A DNA stretch of 64,000 nucleotides from Acidimicrobiia bacterium (lineage in GTDB: Bacteria; Actinomycetota; Acidimicrobiia; Acidimicrobiales; Aldehydirespiratoraceae), in assembly GCA_022819505.1 (NCBI GenBank), contig JAJEHD010000011.1, forward strand, positions 124,001 to 188,000, written 5' to 3'. This document shows positions 56,294 through 64,000 of the stretch, piece after piece. Position numbers and translations under genes: made by a program. The notes under the pieces are model-generated. The model saw only the letters and a program-made list of their open reading frames with translations. It was not told the DNA's origin and did no database searches. The first letter of the stretch is position 1; each line of letters starts with the position of its first letter.

Positions 56294-59200
56294 GTGGCCG
56301 ATACCTCCGGGACCCGCCACGGCCTGCGATCCCTGCCGCCGCTGCTGGCAGAGCTTCCCGGTCTGGACGAGCTGCTGGGCCGGCCTACCGCTGCGCTGGC
56401 GGTGCCCGGAGCCGCCCGGGCTCCGGCCGTGGCCGGCCTGAGCGCGGCCTCGAGTCGACGTCCGCTGCTGGTCGCGGTGCCGACTCGAACAGAGTCGGAG
56501 TCCCTTGCCAATGATCTGGCCGCCTTCCTGGGCGCCGACGAGGTCGAGGAGCTGCCGGCCTGGGAGACCCTGCCCTTCGAGCGGGTGAGCCCCTCGATCC
56601 ACACCATGGGCCGGCGCTGCCGCGTCCTGCACCGGATGGCGGACCCAGCCAGAGCGCCGGCGGTGGTGGTGGCCTCGGCGCGGGCGCTGGCCCAGTTCGT
56701 GTCGGCGGAGAAGGCCGCCGCACCGATCAATCTGAGTGTCGGCGACTCCGTCGATCAGTCGGCGCTGGTACGGCGCCTGTCGGAGTTCGGCTACCACCGT
56801 GAGCACCAGGTGGAGCACCGGGGGGAGCTGGCCGTCCGCGGCTCCATCGTCGACGTGTACCCCTCAACGGCGTCGGCACCGGTGCGCATCGACTTCTGGG
56901 GTGACGACGTCGACCGGGTGGTGGAGTTCTCGGTGGGCGATCAGCGGTCCACCCACCCTTTGGACCACCTTGAGGTCTACCCGGCCCGGGAACTGCGTCC
57001 CGACGGACCGATGCGCCGGCGGGCCGCCGGTCTGGTGGCCAGTCAGCCCTGGGGTCGGGAGCAGTGGGACCGGCTCGCCGACGGAGAGTTCTTCGAAGGG
57101 ATGGAGTCGTGGTGGCCGTGGCTGGTCGAAGGGCCCGCGCTGGTGCCCGCTCTGGTGGGTTCCGGCGGCGCGCTGGCGGTTGTCGAACCCCGCCGCCTGG
57201 CCGACAGGGTCTCGGAGATCCTGGCCGAGGAAGCGGACCTCGCTGCGGGCCTCGCCAAGACCTGGAACACCGACGCCGCTGGTATGCCCCCTCTTCACGC
57301 CGGCTACGACCAGTTGGTGGCGGCGGCCGCCTCGCCGGTGTGGGAACTGCCGGCAGTGCCGAGCTCTGCCGGCGCGCCGGCGCTGGCCGCGTCGGGCTGG
57401 GACCGGGTGCACGGCAATGTCGAGCCGCTGGCGGCGCGCCTGCGCGATCTGAGCGGGCGGGGCTACCGGGTGGTGCTCGGCGCGCCGGGCGGGGCGGCCG
57501 CGCGCCTGAGCGGCCTGCTCGCCGAGCACGGCGCCAGCGTAGAGCCGGTGGAGGCGACTCTCGGCCGGGGCGCGGTGCTGGAAGGGATCAAGCTCGCCCT
57601 GCTGTCGGAGACCGATGTGACCGGCCGGCGGCGCGCTCACCGGCCGCCGAGGACGCGGTCGCGCGATCAGCGCCGCTTCCTCGATGATCTCGTTCCCGGG
57701 GCCTTCGTCGTGCATCAGCACCACGGGGTGGCCCGATTCGAGGGAATGGCCCGCCGGGCCGTCGGCGGCCACGAACGCGAGTACCTGCTCCTTGCCTACC
57801 GGGGCAGGGACCGTCTCTACGTGCCCTCCGACCAGATCGCCTCGATCCGCCACTACACCGGCGGCGACTCGCCGACGCTGTCGCGGATGGGGGGCTCGGA
57901 CTGGGCGGCCACCAAGAACCGGGTGCGGCGGGCGGTGGCCGAGGTGGCCCAGGAACTGGTCGTGCTCTACCAGAAGCGCATGACCACCGCCGGTCATGCC
58001 TTCGACCCGGACACCCCGTGGCAGCGGGAGCTCGAGGACTCATTCGAGTACCAGGACACCCGGGATCAGCAGCAGGCCGCCGACGAGGTGAAGCGCGACA
58101 TGGAGCGGCCGGTGCCCATGGACCGGCTACTGGTGGGGGACGTGGGCTTCGGCAAGACCGAGATCGCGGTGCGGGCCGCGTTCAAGGCGGTCCAGAGCGG
58201 GCGCCAGGTGGCGGTACTGGTGCCCACCACGCTGCTGGCCCAGCAGCACACCCAGACGTTCCGTGACCGCTACGGGCCCTTCCCGGTGCGGGTGGAGACG
58301 CTGAGCCGGTTCCTGACCCCATCCCAGACCCGGGAGGTGTTGCGAGGACTGGAGGCGGGCGAGGTCGACGTGGTCGTGGGCACCCACCGGATGCTTTCGG
58401 CCGATGTGGGCTTCAAGCGCCTCGGTCTGCTGGTCATCGACGAGGAGCAGCGCTTCGGGGTACGGCACAAGGAGTCGATCAAGTCGCTGAAGGCCGATGT
58501 GGACGTCCTGACCCTGACGGCCACACCGGTGCCCCGCACCCTGGAGATGAGCCTCACCGGCATCCGCGACATGTCCCTGCTCGAGACCCCGCCTGCGGAC
58601 CGCCAGCCGATCCTCACTTACGTGGGCGAGCAGGCCGACCGCCCGGCGGCCGAGGCCATCCGGCGCGAGCTGCTGCGCGACGGGCAGGTCTTCTACGTCC
58701 ACAACCGGGTGGCTGACATCGAGCATGTCGCTGAGCGGGTGCGCTCCTTGGTGCCGGAGGCCCGGGTGGCCGTGGCCCACGGCCAGATGGACGAGGGCAC
58801 GCTGGAGCGGGTCGTGCTCGACTTCGCCGACTACCGCTACGACGTGCTGGTCTGCACCACCATCATCGAGTCGGGCATCGACATGCCCACGGTGAACACC
58901 CTGGTGGTGGACCGGGCCGACCGCCTCGGCCTGGGCCAGCTCCACCAGATCCGCGGCCGGGTGGGACGGGCCGGCCGGCGGGCCTACGCCTATCTGTTCC
59001 ATCCCGTCGACCGCGTTCTCAGCGAGGAGGCCTACGAGCGGCTCAAGACGATCGGCGAGGCGACCCAGCTGGGATCCGGGTACCGGATCGCCATGCGCGA
59101 CCTCGAGATCAGGGGCGCGGGGAACCTGCTGGGCGAGGCCCAGTCGGGGCACATCGCCGCGGTCGGGTACGACCTCTACTGCCGCCTGGTGAGCGAGGCG

Positions 59201-59743
59201 GTGGCGGAGCTGCGGGGCGAGACCGTCCCCGAGCCGCCCGAGGTGAGCATCGAGGTGCCTGTCGACGCGCACATCGGCGCCGACTACATCGGGCGGGAGG
59301 CCGCACGCCTCGAGGCGTACCGCCGCCTCGCCGCGGTCACGGAGCTGTCCGAGCTGGCCGACATCCGAGCCGAGTGGATCGATCGGTTCGGCCCTGTGCC
59401 GGAGCCGGCGGAAGCGCTGCTGTCCATCGGCAGGCTGCGGGTGGAGTGCCTGCGCCACGGCGTCTCCGAGGTGGTCGTCACCCGCCGCGGCACCGGTCCA
59501 CTAACCGTGGCGCGGTACGCGGCCCGACTGGCACCGGTGGAGTTGCCGGCCAGCCGCCAGGTGCGGCTGCGCCGCCTGTACGGCGACCGTGCCGTCTACA
59601 AGGACGAGGCACGGGAACTGCACGTCCCGTTGCGGGCCGACGCAGGACCGGTCATCGACCAGATCGTGACACTGCTGGACGACGTAGTGGCGGCCGGCGC
59701 GCCAGCCGGCGCTCCTCCCGACGCTAGGGTTCGGACTTCGTGA
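56294..59743 (+). CDS. mfd: Transcription-repair coupling factor
   Basis: 1149 aa. ATP-driven translocase that removes RNA polymerase stalled at DNA damage and recruits UvrA. N-terminal UvrB-like domains (about 1-390; [15 protein letters not shown]), RNAP-interacting CarD-like domain (about 460-530; [17 protein letters not shown] and [18 protein letters not shown]), RecG-like motor with Walker [12 protein letters not shown] near 615 and [13 protein letters not shown], and the C-terminal TRCF domain. GTG 56294 is chosen; TTG 56285, overlapping the pth stop, is possible. Confidence 0.96.
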   Translation: MADTSGTRHGLRSLPPLLAELPGLDELLGRPTAALAVPGAARAPAVAGLSAASSRRPLLVAVPTRTESESLANDLAAFLGADEVEELPAWETLPFERVSPSIHTMGRRCRVLHRMADPARAPAVVVASARALAQFVSAEKAAAPINLSVGDSVDQSALVRRLSEFGYHREHQVEHRGELAVRGSIVDVYPSTASAPVRIDFWGDDVDRVVEFSVGDQRSTHPLDHLEVYPARELRPDGPMRRRAAGLVASQPWGREQWDRLADGEFFEGMESWWPWLVEGPALVPALVGSGGALAVVEPRRLADRVSEILAEEADLAAGLAKTWNTDAAGMPPLHAGYDQLVAAAASPVWELPAVPSSAGAPALAASGWDRVHGNVEPLAARLRDLSGRGYRVVLGAPGGAAARLSGLLAEHGASVEPVEATLGRGAVLEGIKLALLSETDVTGRRRAHRPPRTRSRDQRRFLDDLVPGAFVVHQHHGVARFEGMARRAVGGHEREYLLLAYRGRDRLYVPSDQIASIRHYTGGDSPTLSRMGGSDWAATKNRVRRAVAEVAQELVVLYQKRMTTAGHAFDPDTPWQRELEDSFEYQDTRDQQQAADEVKRDMERPVPMDRLLVGDVGFGKTEIAVRAAFKAVQSGRQVAVLVPTTLLAQQHTQTFRDRYGPFPVRVETLSRFLTPSQTREVLRGLEAGEVDVVVGTHRMLSADVGFKRLGLLVIDEEQRFGVRHKESIKSLKADVDVLTLTATPVPRTLEMSLTGIRDMSLLETPPADRQPILTYVGEQADRPAAEAIRRELLRDGQVFYVHNRVADIEHVAERVRSLVPEARVAVAHGQMDEGTLERVVLDFADYRYDVLVCTTIIESGIDMPTVNTLVVDRADRLGLGQLHQIRGRVGRAGRRAYAYLFHPVDRVLSEEAYERLKTIGEATQLGSGYRIAMRDLEIRGAGNLLGEAQSGHIAAVGYDLYCRLVSEAVAELRGETVPEPPEVSIEVPVDAHIGADYIGREAARLEAYRRLAAVTELSELADIRAEWIDRFGPVPEPAEALLSIGRLRVECLRHGVSEVVVTRRGTGPLTVARYAARLAPVELPASRQVRLRRLYGDRAVYKDEARELHVPLRADAGPVIDQIVTLLDDVVAAGAPAGAPPDARVRTS
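59725..59730 (+). promoter_or_regulatory. -10-like TAGGGT before the PpiC-type gene
   Basis: TAGGGT lies inside the end of mfd and ends 9 nt before the next GTG start. It may add an internal promoter to the operon. Confidence 0.35.
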
Positions 59744-60684
59744 GCCGGATCCAACCGATCGCAGCCGCCTGCGCCATCCTGGCCTCCGTGTCCGTGCTGG
59801 CGTCGGCGTGCGGAGCCTCGTCGGACGCGGCCGCTGAGGTGGCCGGCGTGGAGTACCCGGTCGATGACCTGACCGCCTACCTCGAGACCACCGATCCCGA
59901 CAGCGAGGCCCGGGCGCAGCGCACCCAGGCGGCTGCCTGGCTCACCAACTGGGTGTTCTTTACCGCTCTCGAGCAGGAGATGGCCGAGCGGGGAATCGCG
60001 GTCACCAACGCGCACGAGGCCCAAGCGGTCGCCGACATCACCCAGGCCGACCCGTCCTTCGTGCCCGGCGCCGCCGGGAGTGACATCACGATCCGTCAGC
60101 GGGCCGCAACCCTGGCCGCGTTCGAGTGGACCGAGCGTGAGGTTCCCGAGGTGGTCGCAGGCGAGCCGCTGCGCCATCTGTGCTCGAGGCACATCCTCGT
60201 GTCGACGCAGGCAGAGGCCGATGAGGTCATGGCCCTACTCGGAGCGGGAGACGACTTCGCACTGCTCGCCCTCAATCTCTCACTCGATCCGGGAAGCGGA
60301 TCCCTGGGCGGCGATCTCGGCTGCGTGCTGGAGGGCTCGTTCGTGGCGCCCTTCGAGGAGGCGGCCTACGGCGCCGGCCGGGGCGAAGTGGTGGTGGCGG
60401 AGTCGCAGTTCGGCTTCCACGTCATCGAGGTGCTCAGCTCAGGGCCCGCGACCTCACAGAATCATCCCCAGCTCGACGCGGAGTCGCTGGCCCGGATGGC
60501 CGAGGAGGCGGAGCTGGCTGCTCTCAGCGCCGCCGAGGGCGAGGTTCAGGCTCAGCGCCAGCAGCTTCTGATCGACATACAGCAGCAGATCTTCGAGCGC
60601 TACGGGCCGGATGTGAGGATCGACGACCGCTACGGGCGCTGGGACCCCGACGAGTTCCGGGTGATCCTCGAGCAGGCCGGCTGA
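59740..60684 (+). CDS. PpiC/parvulin-type peptidyl-prolyl isomerase lipoprotein
   Basis: 314 aa. Lipobox at LASA with C24, an N-terminal SurA-like helical region (about 35-140), a parvulin domain (about 143-235; LCSRHILVSTQAEADEVMALL, DPGSGSLGGDLGCVLEGSFVAPFEEAAY and FGFHVIEVL) and a C-terminal helix. Likely an extracytoplasmic folding factor anchored to the membrane, like PrsA. Two cysteines in the isomerase domain (C147 and C191) may form a disulfide. The GTG overlaps the mfd stop (GTGA). Confidence 0.85.
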   Translation: MSRIQPIAAACAILASVSVLASACGASSDAAAEVAGVEYPVDDLTAYLETTDPDSEARAQRTQAAAWLTNWVFFTALEQEMAERGIAVTNAHEAQAVADITQADPSFVPGAAGSDITIRQRAATLAAFEWTEREVPEVVAGEPLRHLCSRHILVSTQAEADEVMALLGAGDDFALLALNLSLDPGSGSLGGDLGCVLEGSFVAPFEEAAYGAGRGEVVVAESQFGFHVIEVLSSGPATSQNHPQLDAESLARMAEEAELAALSAAEGEVQAQRQQLLIDIQQQIFERYGPDVRIDDRYGRWDPDEFRVILEQAG

Positions 60685-60698
60685 CCGGGGCCGGTCCG

Positions 60699-61445
60699 GT
60701 GGCCAACCCCGCTTCCAGCCCCGGCGCCCACGAGCGCGGTGCCGAGGGCATGCACACCGCCATCGTGCGTCTCGACGAGCTTGTGCGGACACTGCGCACC
60801 GAATGCCCGTGGGACCGCGAGCAGACCCACACCAGCCTTCGCCGCTACCTGCTGGAGGAGACTTACGAGACGCTGGAGGCCCTCGACGCCAGGACCGGCA
60901 CGAACGGCGAGACCGAGGTCCTGGACCGGGACCTGTGCGAGGAGCTGGGCGACCTGCTCTACCAGGTGTGGTTCCAGGCCCATCTGGCCTCCGAGCGCGG
61001 CGCGTTCAGCATCGTGGATGTCGCCCAGGGGGTGCGTGACAAGCTGATCGCCCGCCACCCGCATGTGTACGGCGACGTCGACGCCCCCGACGCCGACGCG
61101 GTACGGGCCAATTGGGACGCCATCAAGCTCCAGGAGAAGGGGCGCGACTCGGTGATGGACGGCATCCCGCAGACGCTTCCCGCGCTGCTGCGAGCCGTGA
61201 AGGTCCAGAAGCGGGCAGCCGCCGCAGGACTCTCCGACGACGACCGGCTGCGGGAGCCGTTCGTCGAGACGGAGGGGGCGCTGGCCGAGCTTCGAGCCGA
61301 GCCGAACGAGCACACTCTGGGGGAGTTGTTGCTGGCCGCGGTGGAGCTGGGCCGGCGCATCAAGGTCGATCCCGAGGACGCTCTGCGGGCCGCGACCGAA
61401 CGGGCTGAGAGCCACTATCGCGCCCTAGAGGCTGAGCCGGGCTAG
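60699..61445 (+). CDS. mazG: Nucleoside triphosphate pyrophosphohydrolase MazG
   Basis: 248 aa. All-alpha NTP pyrophosphatase that removes aberrant or excess NTPs. The N-terminal MazG domain has CPWDREQTHTSLRRYLLEETYETLEAL (metal-binding EExxE) and LCEELGDLLYQVWFQAHLA; a weaker second domain (about 155-245) includes LGELLLAAVELGRRIKVDPEDALR. In mycobacteria mazG likewise lies between mfd and eno. GTG start; about 110 nt separate it from eno. Confidence 0.92.
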   Translation: MANPASSPGAHERGAEGMHTAIVRLDELVRTLRTECPWDREQTHTSLRRYLLEETYETLEALDARTGTNGETEVLDRDLCEELGDLLYQVWFQAHLASERGAFSIVDVAQGVRDKLIARHPHVYGDVDAPDADAVRANWDAIKLQEKGRDSVMDGIPQTLPALLRAVKVQKRAAAAGLSDDDRLREPFVETEGALAELRAEPNEHTLGELLLAAVELGRRIKVDPEDALRAATERAESHYRALEAEPG

Positions 61446-63169
<1,724 letters not shown>

Positions 63170-63176
63170 GGGAGCC

Positions 63177-63578
63177 GTGCCGGCCCATCGCGTCGACGTC
63201 AAGGTCCGCTTCTACGAGCTCGACCCCTACGGGCATCTGAACCACTCGGCCTACATCCAGTTCTTCGAGACCGGCCGGATCGAGCTTCTAGAGGAGGTCG
63301 GAGTGGGCTTGGAGTCCTTCGCGGCCCGGGGCTACCGCTTCGTGGTCAACCGCATCCAGACATCGTTCGACCGCCCGGTGCATGCCACCGAGACCATCAC
63401 CGTGGAGACCGAGGTCGTCGAGTTCCGCCGGGCCTCGTCGGTATGGCGCCAGCGCCTGATGCGCGGCGACGAGGTGGTGGCCCGCCAGGAGGTGCGGGCC
63501 GCGATCACCAATACCGAGGGCAAGCCGGTTCGAGTCCCCCCCGACGTGATCGAGGCACTGGGCCCCTACTTCGTGTGA
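63177..63578 (+). CDS. 4-hydroxybenzoyl-CoA thioesterase-family (hotdog) protein
   Basis: 133 aa, single hotdog domain of the YbgC/4HBT type: KVRFYELDPYGHLNHSAYIQFFETGRIELLEEVG (9-42) with the catalytic-region Asp and the GHLNHSAY loop, then ITVETEVVEFRRASSVWRQRLMRGDEVVARQEV. Probably an acyl-CoA thioesterase of unknown chain preference. GTG start 7 nt after the FtsB-like stop. Confidence 0.85.
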   Translation: MPAHRVDVKVRFYELDPYGHLNHSAYIQFFETGRIELLEEVGVGLESFAARGYRFVVNRIQTSFDRPVHATETITVETEVVEFRRASSVWRQRLMRGDEVVARQEVRAAITNTEGKPVRVPPDVIEALGPYFV

Positions 63579-63605
63579 GCGCCCGCCCGCTCGGCCTCTG
63601 TGATT

Positions 63606-63643
63606 CCCGCTCTTGTTCGCTGCGCTCACGGGCCGCTCGGGCC
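63606..63643 (+). repeat. 38-nt dispersed repeat, intergenic copy
   Basis: Matches the reverse complement of 30562-30599 at 35 of 38 positions. Here it lies in the 138-nt gap between the thioesterase and the MoxR-type gene. GCTCGCTGCGCTCGC-like palindromic cores of this kind occur in REP-like elements. Confidence 0.75.
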
Positions 63644-63703
63644 ACGGCCTCGCTGAGCGCGGCGGGGGACCCCAACGAGATCGCGGCCGACCCGCTCGGC
63701 CTC

Positions 63704-63709
63704 TAGGCT
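63704..63709 (+). promoter_or_regulatory. -10-like TAGGCT before the MoxR-type gene
   Basis: TAGGCT ends 7 nt before ATG 63717, with no Shine-Dalgarno sequence. Confidence 0.45.
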
Positions 63710-63716
63710 CAGTCGG

Positions 63717-64000
63717 ATGGCAGCCGCCGATCTGCGCTCCGTCTCAAGCGTGGCCGAGGTGTCGCAGGGGCTTCGCGACCACGCTTACCTGCCCGACGAG
63801 GCGCTGGCCACCGCCGTGTACCTCGCCCTGCGTCTGCGCCGGCCGCTGCTGCTGGAGGGCGAGCCCGGCGTGGGCAAGACCGAGGTGGCGAAGGTGATCG
63901 CCGACTGGGGTGGCGGCCGGCTGATCCGGCTCCAGTGCTACGAGGGCATCGACGCGGCCCAGGCCGTCTACGAGTGGGACTACGCCCGCCAGTTGATGCA
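63717..64000 (+). CDS. MoxR-type AAA ATPase, N-terminal fragment
   Basis: 94 codons, open at the window edge. Starts MAAADLRSVSSVAEVSQGL; the P-loop LLLEGEPGVGKTEVAKVIAD lies at about 45-64, followed by GGRLIRLQCYEGIDAAQAVYEWDYARQL, a hallmark of MoxR ATPases, including CoxD-like ones. These act as chaperones that mature metalloenzymes, usually with a VWA-domain partner downstream, which would lie outside the window. Any link with the molybdopterin subunit at 50419 is only possible, not shown. Confidence 0.85.
   Translation, partial: MAAADLRSVSSVAEVSQGLRDHAYLPDEALATAVYLALRLRRPLLLEGEPGVGKTEVAKVIADWGGGRLIRLQCYEGIDAAQAVYEWDYARQLM

Noticed and set aside
63529..63545. GGTTCGAGTCCCC, a tRNA T-arm-like string
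   Set aside because: It lies in the thioesterase coding frame and no other tRNA arms surround it.

Overview
The window is one contiguous, gene-dense, high-GC bacterial chromosome segment that reads as an actinobacterium, most likely an uncultivated member of the Acidimicrobiia. Lineage markers are a bS22 small-subunit protein (53611-53703), a bL37-like protein (42950-43039), an Rpf-type lysozyme-fold domain protein beside rsmA and ispE, a divergent lexA / LysM-protein pair, and many GTG starts. The class-level placement is inference. No rRNA, phage, IS or CRISPR array was seen; there is one tRNA.

Two blocks follow gene orders known from Mycobacterium and other actinobacteria. Block 1 (1-27686): SURF1 tail, dapA, RNase J, ftsK, then rimO-pgsA-cinA, recA, miaB, miaA, dapF, hflX, dapC, dapD, dapE, lexA and a ChiZ/YneA-like LysM gene. 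Block 2 (46537-63169): metG, tatD, rpf-like, rsmA, ispE, tRNA-Gln, prs, rplY, pth, mfd, a PpiC-type lipoprotein, mazG, eno, ftsB-like. Accessory genes interrupt block 1: an antiporter plus two lipoproteins (5391-8498), an AbiEii-type nucleotidyltransferase pair with GNAT, YbaY-like and MsrB genes (11788-15382), and a hicAB pair whose hicA is frameshifted, sitting between recA and miaB where recX often lies (16902-17319).

The middle (27864-46447) carries a B12-dependent ribonucleotide reductase, two SnoaL-like proteins, YihY, an acyl-CoA dehydrogenase, lgt, a minus-strand BMP-family (nucleoside-type) ABC importer coupled to a phytanoyl-CoA-dioxygenase-like enzyme, a PHP hydrolase, a DCC protein, bL37, a YchF-family GTPase, an acyl-ACP desaturase and rsmI. 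The right edge enters a MoxR-type AAA ATPase.

Functionally the segment holds the succinylase branch of diaminopimelate/lysine synthesis (dapA, dapC, dapD, dapE, dapF), tRNA and ribosome modification (miaA, miaB, rimO, rsmI, rsmA), and an SOS module with LexA operators at recA and between lexA and the LysM gene. At recA and the LysM gene the operator lies inside the promoter spacer. About twenty genes have a TANNNT hexamer (often TAGCGT or TAGCCT) only 6-10 nt before the start codon, which points to widespread leaderless or near-leaderless transcription. I found no convincing wholly new multi-gene system. The best leads are the leaderless promoter pattern, the SOS promoter architecture, a 38-nt dispersed repeat with one copy inside nrdJ, and the dioxygenase coupled to the ABC importer.
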